This document shows, piece by piece, positions 44,966 through 52,464 of a stretch of DNA of 64,000 bases. A program made the position numbers and the translations under genes. Where the stretch lies: the NCBI RefSeq assembly GCF_030409945.1, contig NZ_JAUFQV010000043.1:62001-126000 (forward strand), given 5' to 3'. Origin of the DNA: Vibrio tapetis subsp. quintayensis. GTDB taxonomy: Bacteria > Pseudomonadota > Gammaproteobacteria > Enterobacterales > Vibrionaceae. Within the stretch, counting starts at the first letter, position 1, and every line of letters starts with the position of its first letter. The notes beneath the pieces are model-generated. The model had not been told where the DNA came from and searched no databases. It saw only the letters and a list, made by a program, of their open reading frames with translations.

Positions 44966-46627
44966 ATGTTCTGTATTCAATGTGAACAAACCATTCAAAC
45001 CCCAACCATTAAAGGCTGTTCTTTCACACAAGGTATGTGTGGCAAGACGTCAGAAGTTTCTGACCTGCAAGATGTATTAGTGTACATGCTGCAAGGGGTT
45101 TCATTTTGGGCTGAATTGGGGCGTCAACTAGACATCGTTGTTGAAGAAATTGACCAATGGGCACCAAAAGCATTTTTCGCGACATTAACCAACGTTAACT
45201 TTGACCCAGCGCGTATCATCGAGTTTGTTCAGCAAGCGAATCAGTACAAGCAGCAACTTGAACAGTCTGTTCGCGCTGCAGCGACATTAGCAGACGTAGA
45301 AGTGCCAGCACTGTCACCTGCGGCTAAATTTGAGCTGCCAAGTGATCCAACTCAACTGTTGGCAGTTGCACCAGAAGCGGCGGTTAATCGCGGTCATGAT
45401 GCGCTTCATGAAGATGTTATCGGTTTACGTCTACTTTGCTTATACGGCCTTAAAGGCGCGGCGGCGTACATGGAACACGCTTGTGTTCTAGGAGAAACAG
45501 ATACGACGGTTTACGCGGAATACCACGAGATCATGAGTTGGTTGGGAACAGACCCAACAGACTTAGGTGAGCTATTAGACTGCTCAATGAAAATTGGCTT
45601 GATGAACTACCGTGTGATGGAAATGTTGGACGAAGGCGAAACAAAAACCTTTGGTCACCCAGAGCCAACACAAGTCAACGTAAAAACCATTGCTGGCAAG
45701 TGTATTCTAGTTTCTGGTCATGACTTACATGACCTTGAGAAAATCCTTCAGCAAACAGAAGGCAAAGGCATTAACGTTTACACTAACGGTGAAATGCTTC
45801 CTGCTCACGCTTACCCTGAGTTGAAAAAATACCCACACCTAGCGGGTAACTACGGCAGCGCATGGCAGAACCAACAAAAAGAATTCGCAAACTTCCCTGG
45901 CGCAATCGTGATGACATCTAACTGTTTGTTGAGCCCAGATGTTGGCCAATATGCAGACCGTTTGTTCACCCGTAGTATTGTTGGCTGGCCTGGTGTCGCC
46001 CACGTTGAAGGTGATGATTTTGGAACAGTCATTGATTGTGCATTGAACCTTGAAGGCTTCAAACATAACGAAATTGAGCACATGATCACCGTTGGTTTTG
46101 GCCGTAATGCCCTGATGGCTGCAGCTCCTGCGGTTATCGAGCAAGTGAAAGAAGGTAACATTGGTCACTTCTTCCTTGTTGGTGGTTGTGATGGTGACAA
46201 ATCTGAACGTAGCTACTACACAGATTTCACTGCAGCAGCACCAGACAACAGCGTAATCTTGACTTTGGCTTGTGGTAAATTCCGATTCAACAAAAACGAG
46301 TTTGGCGACATCAACGGCATTCCACGCTTGTTAGATGTTGGTCAATGTAACGATGCTTATTCTGCAATCCAACTGGCACTGGCTCTGGCTAAAGAGTTTG
46401 ATTGTGACATCAACGAATTGCCATTAACGCTTGTGCTGTCTTGGTTCGAGCAAAAAGCGATTGTTATTCTACTGACGCTATTCGCTTTAGGTGTTAAGGG
46501 AATTTACACGGGCCCAACAGCGCCGGCATTCCTAACCGAGAACCTGTTGTCTATTATTGAAGACAAGTTCGACATGCGTAGCATCACCAACGTAGAAGAT
46601 GATATGAAAACCATCCTTTCTGCATAA
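44966..46627 (+). CDS. hcp: Hydroxylamine reductase / hybrid cluster protein
   Basis: 553 residues. The N-terminal Cys pattern C3-x2-C6-x11-C18-x6-C25 is the [2Fe-2S] type of facultative anaerobes. The hybrid-cluster ligands appear in GHDLHDLEKIL, VMTSNCLLSP, GGCDGDKSERSYYTDF and LTLACGKFRFNK. Hcp reduces nitric oxide (and hydroxylamine) and, in E. coli, drives protein S-nitrosylation under anaerobic conditions. GGAGCGAG precedes the ATG. It is transcribed with hcr downstream, under a NorR/sigma-54 promoter. Confidence 0.97.
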   Translation: MFCIQCEQTIQTPTIKGCSFTQGMCGKTSEVSDLQDVLVYMLQGVSFWAELGRQLDIVVEEIDQWAPKAFFATLTNVNFDPARIIEFVQQANQYKQQLEQSVRAAATLADVEVPALSPAAKFELPSDPTQLLAVAPEAAVNRGHDALHEDVIGLRLLCLYGLKGAAAYMEHACVLGETDTTVYAEYHEIMSWLGTDPTDLGELLDCSMKIGLMNYRVMEMLDEGETKTFGHPEPTQVNVKTIAGKCILVSGHDLHDLEKILQQTEGKGINVYTNGEMLPAHAYPELKKYPHLAGNYGSAWQNQQKEFANFPGAIVMTSNCLLSPDVGQYADRLFTRSIVGWPGVAHVEGDDFGTVIDCALNLEGFKHNEIEHMITVGFGRNALMAAAPAVIEQVKEGNIGHFFLVGGCDGDKSERSYYTDFTAAAPDNSVILTLACGKFRFNKNEFGDINGIPRLLDVGQCNDAYSAIQLALALAKEFDCDINELPLTLVLSWFEQKAIVILLTLFALGVKGIYTGPTAPAFLTENLLSIIEDKFDMRSITNVEDDMKTILSA

Positions 46628-46640
46628 TTGATGAAATAAG

Positions 46641-46691
46641 AACGGCCTCAGATTACCCGCGCCTCAATTGGCATTAGGTATGGAGGCCGTT
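46641..46691 (+). other. Stem-loop between hcp and hcr
   Basis: AACGGCCTC (46641-46649) pairs with GAGGCCGTT (46683-46691) across a 33-base loop in the 105-base intercistronic gap. No T run follows, so processing or partial attenuation is more likely than full termination. Confidence 0.5.
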
Positions 46692-46732
46692 GTTCGTTAT
46701 TCCTCTCCACCTACTACAAGAAGTGAACTCCC

Positions 46733-47776
46733 ATGACATTCCAATGGCCAGAAAGCACGCCAGTTAATATGGTTTGCCAAAAAAAATGGTTTGAAACCGA
46801 CGATACCGTGAGTGTATTGATTGCACCGGAAAATAACCCAAAAGGGTTTGATTTTAAGCCGGGTCAGTTTATTTCTCTTGGTTTAGAAATCGATGGAAAA
46901 ACCGAATATCGAGCGTATTCCATCAGTTCATTACCTAAGCAAACTGCAATCCAATTGACCATTAAACGCGTTGATAGCGGCAAGGTTTCTAACCATATTG
47001 TGGATAGCTTGAATCCTGGTGACGTGGTGTCGGTTCTTCGACCTGCCGGTAGTTTTAACTCTATTGATAATGTGCCAAAACGCAAAGTGGCGTTGATCAG
47101 CGCTGGCTGTGGTATTACGCCCGTTATGTCGATGAGTAAGCAATGGCTAGCTAAGCAAGATGACATGGATATCAATTTTATCCATATGGCAAAAAGCCCA
47201 GAGAAAACCATTTATTTTGATGAGCTAGAACAGCTGGATCGAGAATTTGATCAGTTCGATCTCAAGTTGTTACTTAAAGATGCGAAACAAAGTAAGCATC
47301 CTCAAGGCCGCCTTGATTCGCAATGGTTAACTACGCTTTGTGACGATATCTTAGAGCGTAGTGTGTATTTATGTGGGCCTGTCCAGTTTATGCAGGACAT
47401 GGAAAATAACCTCCGTGATCTTGGGTTTGATATGGCTCACTTCTACCAAGAAAGCTTTACACCTATTCAAACAGAGTTGAATTCAGAAGATGAACCGCAA
47501 GCGGCTAATTCAACGGTAACATTGAGCGTGCCGGCTTTTGATAAAGAAGTTGAATTAGAGAACGGTGCAACCTTAGTCGATGCTCTTGAAAGTGCGGGCT
47601 TACCGATCATTGTGGCATGTCGCAGTGGTATATGCGGATCTTGTAAGTGTAAAGTGACCAAAGGAGAGGTCGTTAGCACTAGTCAAGGAGCATTAACAGC
47701 TGAAGACATTAAGCAAGGCTACGTGTTGGCATGTTCTTCAAAAGTGCAGAGTGATGTTGAAGTAGAGTTGGGTTAG
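46733..47776 (+). CDS. hcr: NADH oxidoreductase Hcr (electron donor for Hcp)
   Basis: 347 residues: a ferredoxin-reductase FAD domain (FKPGQFISLGLEIDGKTEYRAYSISSLP), an NAD domain (VALISAGCGITPVMSMSKQWL, VYLCGPVQFMQDM), and a C-terminal plant-type [2Fe-2S] ferredoxin (VACRSGICGSCKCKVTKGEV, plus a later Cys in VLACSSKV). It passes electrons from NADH to Hcp. No ribosome site stronger than AGAAGTGAA is visible. Confidence 0.94.
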   Translation: MTFQWPESTPVNMVCQKKWFETDDTVSVLIAPENNPKGFDFKPGQFISLGLEIDGKTEYRAYSISSLPKQTAIQLTIKRVDSGKVSNHIVDSLNPGDVVSVLRPAGSFNSIDNVPKRKVALISAGCGITPVMSMSKQWLAKQDDMDINFIHMAKSPEKTIYFDELEQLDREFDQFDLKLLLKDAKQSKHPQGRLDSQWLTTLCDDILERSVYLCGPVQFMQDMENNLRDLGFDMAHFYQESFTPIQTELNSEDEPQAANSTVTLSVPAFDKEVELENGATLVDALESAGLPIIVACRSGICGSCKCKVTKGEVVSTSQGALTAEDIKQGYVLACSSKVQSDVEVELG

Positions 47777-47805
47777 CTTGACTGCAAACCACAGAGCTAC
47801 AATAT

Positions 47806-47839
47806 GAAAAAACGCGACGGCTTATGCTGTCGCGTTTTT
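47806..47839. terminator. Bidirectional terminator between hcr and alginate lyase
   Basis: AAAAACGCGAC / GTCGCGTTTTT with a ten-base loop; A and T runs flank both sides of this convergent gap. Confidence 0.92.
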
Positions 47840-47871
47840 AGTTTACACATTCATTATTGTGTAAATAACAG

Positions 47872-48822
47872 TTAGTGCGTTACTTTCAGGTCGTAGAAGG
47901 TTGCTTGTACGTAATCTTCTAAGTCACCGCTTTTATTTTGGTTGTAAACACCGGCTTTAAAGTACATGTATTGGTCGCCAGCATCGTAGCCACTTTTAGA
48001 CATATCGACGGTCTTCACTAGGTCTTCTTTACCGTCACGCATGATCGTAGCGGTAAGCGCATGACCGGTTACATTAATGCTGTAGCTGAACTTCTCACCT
48101 AGCTTGATGCCATCTTTTGGCTCGGCTGGTGTCGCATCTTGATTCCAGTAGTTTGGAAGTGAGTTGCCGATCATGTCGTACCATTGCTCTTTACCAAAGT
48201 CTTTTCTTGGCTCATGAGCGAAGTAGATAGAACCCGTTTCATGGTGAGGCAGTTTGCGGTAGTAAAGACGAATAGGCTCATCTTTATTGGCATGAATTTG
48301 ACCGATGATCACACGGCCAGCCTGCCAGTTTTCACCGGTGGTGGTTACGTGGTCAACTTTCAATGTTACCTCTAACGTACCATCTACACCTGCTGCTTTA
48401 TCTAAGTCAGCTTGAGGAGCAGAAGAAAATACCCAGTTGTTGCCGTTAACGCCTTTGGTTTTGTGTTGTGTGTCGCCACGGCGCATCATTTCACGTAGCT
48501 CTGAACGAGTGTATTTCGTGTTTTTGGAAGTTTTAGCACCGCCAATTGGGGACTTAAATACCATTCCGCCGTCTTCAGCTAGGTAGAAGAAGTCTGGGTC
48601 TGAGTAACCGCCTGCCAGCTCCTTTTCTTTAATTTGATCAGATTTTCCGTTGCCGTCTGAATCTACAGGGACGCTGATGGTCCAACCCAGTAGATCGAAG
48701 TTGTCCGATGGTACGCCATTCGCCTGTACAGAAGTACTTAGTGCTAGAGTTGCTGCAAATGCGGCAATTGTACTGAGTTTGAATTTTTTATTGGTAGCAG
48801 TAGGGGTAAATTGACCTAACAT
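47872..48822 (-). CDS. Alginate lyase, polysaccharide lyase family 7 (secreted)
   Basis: 316 residues. A long signal peptide (KFKLSTIAAFAATLALSTSVQA) ends near residue 35. The three PL7 motifs are present: YTRSELREMM near residue 104, QIH near 177 and YFKAGVYNQN near 290, carrying the catalytic Arg/Glu, Gln/His and Tyr. The QIH form (not QVH) is usually linked to activity on guluronate-containing alginate. GAGGA precedes the ATG. It is a single gene with no neighbouring oligo-alginate genes; another locus must handle the products. Confidence 0.95.
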   Translation of the reverse strand: MLGQFTPTATNKKFKLSTIAAFAATLALSTSVQANGVPSDNFDLLGWTISVPVDSDGNGKSDQIKEKELAGGYSDPDFFYLAEDGGMVFKSPIGGAKTSKNTKYTRSELREMMRRGDTQHKTKGVNGNNWVFSSAPQADLDKAAGVDGTLEVTLKVDHVTTTGENWQAGRVIIGQIHANKDEPIRLYYRKLPHHETGSIYFAHEPRKDFGKEQWYDMIGNSLPNYWNQDATPAEPKDGIKLGEKFSYSINVTGHALTATIMRDGKEDLVKTVDMSKSGYDAGDQYMYFKAGVYNQNKSGDLEDYVQATFYDLKVTH

Positions 48823-49109
48823 TGAATCCTCGTCTTATTTTAATATTGTATGATTAATTTAGGTGTGAAATATATTCGATAAATACAGAAAATGATACGC
48901 TAGAGATCAGAAAATAGGGCATGAAATGCTGTTTACATCACGTTTTGACAATTCATGAAATAGCGGGCGATGTAGACTTTACCTTTATTTACATAGCCGC
49001 ATATTGTACGGGTAGGGTTTGGCGAGTATCATGTTAACCACATAATAAGTAAGTGTTAATTAAATGAAATCACACTTCAACATGGTCCTACTCTTTATCG
49101 AGGCTCAAT
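48823..49109. other. Divergent promoter region, alginate lyase / cytochrome b561
   Basis: About 290 AT-rich bases with no gene. It must hold both promoters; no operator could be assigned with confidence. Confidence 0.4.
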
Positions 49110-49649
49110 ATGACAACTAGCGGTAAACTTTCTTTTCCAACCATCCTTTTTCATTGGTCAACAGCCATTATTATGATTGCCGTGATCGCTATCGGTTTGT
49201 ACATGGGTGACATGCCTAGAGGCCCGGAAAAAGGAGAGATGATCGGGTTACATAAATCATTAGGTGTGATCGCACTCGTATTTGCAACAGTAAGGTTATT
49301 GTGGCGTAAGAAAGAGGGGGCGATTCCTGCAATAGCAGAAATGCCTCGCTGGCAAGAAATCGTGGCTAAATCGGTTCATCATCTTTTGATGTTAGCAACT
49401 ATCTTAATGCCAGTTTCGGGCATTATGATGAATACGGGTGGTGGGCGTGCTTTAAATGTCTTTGGCTTAGAATTAATTGCGGCCGGAGACAAAATTGAGT
49501 GGTTGGGCGAGCTGGGTGGAACACTGCATCACGTTAGCGCAGATGTTTTGTTAGCAGTACTCGCCCTGCATGTGCTGGGTGCGTTGAAGCACGAAGTGAT
49601 CGACAAAGATGGCACCATTCGCCGTATGTTAGGTAAAAGCGTAAGCTGA
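49110..49649 (+). CDS. Cytochrome b561 family protein
   Basis: 179 residues with four membrane segments and candidate haem His residues in FHWSTAIIMI (helix 1), GLHKSLGVIAL (helix 2), SVHHLLMLATI (helix 3), and HHVSADVLLAVLALHVLGALKHEVID (helix 4). It resembles YodB/CybB-type di-haem b561, which passes electrons from quinol to small acceptors or acts as a superoxide:quinone oxidoreductase. Single gene with its own terminator. Confidence 0.92.
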   Translation: MTTSGKLSFPTILFHWSTAIIMIAVIAIGLYMGDMPRGPEKGEMIGLHKSLGVIALVFATVRLLWRKKEGAIPAIAEMPRWQEIVAKSVHHLLMLATILMPVSGIMMNTGGGRALNVFGLELIAAGDKIEWLGELGGTLHHVSADVLLAVLALHVLGALKHEVIDKDGTIRRMLGKSVS

Positions 49650-49689
49650 TAGCTGTATGCAACCGCATTAAATAAACTGTCTCATTTGA

Positions 49690-49726
49690 GCAAACAGGGT
49701 CTGAAATTCAGACCCTGTTTTTATTT
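49690..49726. terminator. Bidirectional terminator after cytochrome b561
   Basis: AAACAGGGTCTG / CAGACCCTGTTT, 12 perfect pairs and a five-base loop, followed by TTTTT. Confidence 0.93.
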
Positions 49727-49747
49727 AGTGCCTATTCTTGTTTAATC

Positions 49748-50692
49748 TTAACGGTTCGATTTAGCGATCACATTTTCTACATGGCCGCATAGGCTATCTG
49801 CTAGTTGGTGCGAAGCCAAGTTACGCTCAACAAGGTGTGAATCGAGAACTCCTTTTTCTACCACGCTAAACCAATCGTTCAACATGCTTTGAAATCCCTT
49901 GCTGGTTAGCATTGGCGTCCAGTCCTTCAGAGCAAGTTGTTGTTCTTGGTTGTTGCTGCATTCAGTACCCGTGACAAAGGAGTTGAACTGATAACTGGCA
50001 TTGTTAAACCTAGCGGTCACTGTTTCATTCGTGATACCAAACATTCTATCCATGGAGGCACAAAGTAAGGTATTACCGTGCTGCCATTGAATGTCTAAAC
50101 GCGCCAGTTGGTTGCCTTGCATCTGAAATCTGACGTCTGCATTTTCAATCTCAGACTTGGCATTCAAGTTAATGCTGTCTAGCGGGTGAATGAAGTCGTC
50201 AAAAATGAAAGTACGGATATCTCCGGGTTGATTATGACGATTCTTTTGCCAGTGCAGTGCTAACAGATTTTCGTTGTTACCCAGTTGCGTGTTCTCGCCG
50301 ATATGTTGCTTATATAAAGGAATGTGCCTGCGGTTAAAACCGACATACAGTGGTTGTTGGTGTTTCTCTGCTAACTCATACAATCGTTCACAGCTGGATG
50401 CACTGTCTGCTAATGGTTTATCTACAAAAGTCGGGATGCCTTGGGTTAAGAAAAACGCGGCTATTTCAGGGTGGATGGCCGTTGCTGCGTGGATCATGAC
50501 CGCATCAACCTTAAACTTAAGCACATCTTTATAATCGGTGCAGCTCTGTGTTATTCGATACTGTTGAGCAAGTACCGCAAGGGTTTGTGCATTACGAGTA
50601 CAGAAAACCAGTTCTATCCCCGGCATCTGAGTAATGATTGGGAGGTAAGCTTTTTGGGCGATGTCGCCTAAGCCAATGATCGCTATTTTCAT
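49748..50692 (-). CDS. Gfo/Idh/MocA family NAD(P)-dependent oxidoreductase
   Basis: 314 residues. N-terminal Rossmann motif AIIGLGDIAQKAYLPII, conserved DKPLADSASSCERL (EKP-type Lys for catalysis) near 93, and a C-terminal alpha/beta domain. Substrate (usually a sugar or cyclitol) unknown. It resembles YceM/MviM-like proteins. Monocistronic, converging with cytochrome b561. Confidence 0.88.
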   Translation of the reverse strand: MKIAIIGLGDIAQKAYLPIITQMPGIELVFCTRNAQTLAVLAQQYRITQSCTDYKDVLKFKVDAVMIHAATAIHPEIAAFFLTQGIPTFVDKPLADSASSCERLYELAEKHQQPLYVGFNRRHIPLYKQHIGENTQLGNNENLLALHWQKNRHNQPGDIRTFIFDDFIHPLDSINLNAKSEIENADVRFQMQGNQLARLDIQWQHGNTLLCASMDRMFGITNETVTARFNNASYQFNSFVTGTECSNNQEQQLALKDWTPMLTSKGFQSMLNDWFSVVEKGVLDSHLVERNLASHQLADSLCGHVENVIAKSNR

Positions 50693-50883
50693 GGGGCCTC
50701 ATTATGAATGCCAGTTTGTTACTGGTCGCGTACTGTTTAATGGCAAGACAGGTGTTGCCTTTATTGCTCAAGCATAAACGTTTTCTAAGCTATAAATAAC
50801 ACTAAGATTCCAAACTTTGACTCAGTAATGAATTATTGGATCCACTATAGTTAGTTGAAGTATGGATTGGTGGGAACGTAGCA

Positions 50884-51510
50884 ATGAACGAAGCTCGGTT
50901 ACAAGCAGCAGAAAATGACTTTTTGATCCGTTACCCCGGCGGCTTTCAGTCGCCAGAAATGGTAAAAATAGGCAAGAAACACAATGTCGATAAGTTAGTT
51001 GTGCAAGCCCAAGAAGCTTTCGCACCAGGGAAGTTCGCCCAGGCTCAGCAAGTGGCTGAAATGATGGTTAAGTTGGTTAGCCGTTCGTCTATGGTCTCAA
51101 TGTTTGAAAAGCCGAAATTTAGAGATTATGTGAAAGCAATGACTCATGACGAGCGAGAAGCGTTGGCCTATTCATTAAAAGACATGCTTCACGGCGACAA
51201 AGAGTACGGCTTCAACATCATGTTAGATTTGCTAAGACCGGTGAAATTAGCTAAATGGTCGCTAATGACGATCCTTCCAGCCTATTACGCCCCTCTAGAT
51301 GAAGTATTTGTAAAACCGACAACGGCCAAAGGCATCATTAAAAATTTTGAATTACAGGGTGTGGAATATAAACCGACACCGAGCTGGGAATTCTATGTGG
51401 AATATCGTGGCCAGATACTTGCCATGCGCGATAAAGTAGACAAATCTTTGTCGCCAAACAACGCGGCATTCAGTGGGTTTCTAATGATGAGTATGATGGA
51501 AGAGCTGTGA
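50884..51510 (+). CDS. Conserved hypothetical protein
   Basis: 208 residues, not recognised; no signal peptide. Mostly alpha-helical by composition, with a DEREALAYSLKDMLHGDKEYGF segment near 88 and LLRPVKLAKWSLMTILPAYY near 117. The C-terminus ends FSGFLMMSMMEEL. A predicted soluble cytosolic protein. It stands alone, divergent from the Gfo/Idh/MocA gene. Confidence 0.72.
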   Translation: MNEARLQAAENDFLIRYPGGFQSPEMVKIGKKHNVDKLVVQAQEAFAPGKFAQAQQVAEMMVKLVSRSSMVSMFEKPKFRDYVKAMTHDEREALAYSLKDMLHGDKEYGFNIMLDLLRPVKLAKWSLMTILPAYYAPLDEVFVKPTTAKGIIKNFELQGVEYKPTPSWEFYVEYRGQILAMRDKVDKSLSPNNAAFSGFLMMSMMEEL

Positions 51511-51576
51511 GTTATTGATAAGATTACCGCGCACCAAGCTAACCCCCTACGACTTAGGGAGCGTGTTTGAGCCGGT

Positions 51577-52134
51577 TTAGTTGGTACGGGCAGCAAGTAC
51601 CATTTTATCGATAACTGGATGATGATCTTCGGTAACGCCGGCTAAATTACCGTATTTAGGTGCATGGCGATCGTTTTCAAGTGGATGCTGCCAGCCGATA
51701 GTATGTTTAACAAAATGCAATGCAAACTCTTCAGAAACTTCTAAACACCCGGCCATCACCGTATCTACATAAGTCTGCATGATTGGCATGTCTTCACAAG
51801 GTGGTTGCGGCTCATCTTTTATGTAAACCCAGATAGGTTTGCTGTTATCAAAGCTCACATCCGATTCAATTTGGCTTGGTTCAATGGTAAGGCGGTGGTA
51901 ACCAATCTCTCTACGATCAAAATCAGCTAATGCATTGTCGTCTACTTCAATTAATACACCGTTTACTTGGCCATCGCCCTCGTTAACAACCAGAGGGGAT
52001 AATTGGTAGCTGCCGTTGACTTTGCCCCAGTAACGCACAAGCCCGTGAGCAATCACCGGGATCGCTTTGCCAGTTTGACCAGTACGCTTTCTTGACGCGG
52101 AATTCATCAGACTGCCATATCCTAAAATGTACAT
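51577..52134 (-). CDS. Gamma-glutamylcyclotransferase-like protein
   Basis: 185 residues from the ATG at 52134, which has GAGG six bases upstream (the frame extends to 52167). It opens MYILGYGSLMNSASRKRTG, the YGSLM substrate-binding loop of the GGCT/ChaC superfamily, and has DFDRREIGYHRLTIEP with the catalytic acid region. The family cleaves gamma-glutamyl peptides to 5-oxoproline; specificity unknown. It is divergent from the EF-G2-like gene. Confidence 0.87.
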   Translation of the reverse strand: MYILGYGSLMNSASRKRTGQTGKAIPVIAHGLVRYWGKVNGSYQLSPLVVNEGDGQVNGVLIEVDDNALADFDRREIGYHRLTIEPSQIESDVSFDNSKPIWVYIKDEPQPPCEDMPIMQTYVDTVMAGCLEVSEEFALHFVKHTIGWQHPLENDRHAPKYGNLAGVTEDHHPVIDKMVLAARTN

Positions 52135-52280
52135 AAAACCCTCATTGATAACGATTACGTTTTCCATCTAATCATGAACGGCTTGTAAATAAAAGGTGAT
52201 TGTCTAGTTATGTAGCTTAGAGAGCGACGAACCCACTTATGTGGCATAGGTTAACTTTATGATGAATTTTTATACGATTC

Positions 52281-52306
52281 TTGATGACTATGAATCACCT
52301 CACATT
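52281..52306 (+). promoter_or_regulatory. Possible promoter of the leader / EF-G2-like transcript
   Basis: TTGATG, 16 bases, then CATTAT, a weak match to the sigma-70 hexamers, about 55 bases before the leader ORF. Other promoters may exist in this AT-rich gap. Confidence 0.3.
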
Positions 52307-52361
52307 ATCTCGCTCTTTAAGCAGGCATTCTAGATAATGTAGCGTCAAGAAAGGCACGAAT

Positions 52362-52409
52362 ATGACTATTCCTATTCGGAAAATGACATGGAAGACGAGC
52401 AGGCGGTGA
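52362..52409 (+). CDS. Candidate 15-codon leader peptide before EF-G2-like gene
   Basis: ATG at 52362, preceded by AAGG seven bases upstream, encodes MTIPIRKMTWKTSRR and stops with TGA at 52407-52409. The last five codons form the 5' arm of the terminator hairpin at 52394-52437, and the stop lies in its loop. A second small hairpin (CGAATA 52357-52362 with TATTCG 52373-52378) covers the start codon. The arrangement resembles attenuator leaders of genes that respond to ribosome stress, but translation is not shown. Confidence 0.4.
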   Translation: MTIPIRKMTWKTSRR

Positions 52410-52437
52410 ACCCGCCTAAATGCGCTCGTCTTTTTTT
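52394..52437 (+). terminator. Intrinsic terminator in the leader of the EF-G2-like gene
   Basis: GACGAGC (52394-52400) and GGCGG pair with CCGCC and GCTCGTC (52424-52430), with an internal asymmetry, followed by seven Ts. It lies only 28 bases before the EF-G2-like ATG on the same strand, with no complete gene between it and the previous divergent gene. It either ends a short leader RNA or attenuates the downstream gene. Confidence 0.8.
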
Positions 52438-52464
52438 ATTTTCGCGAAATGTTAGGAGTTATTT

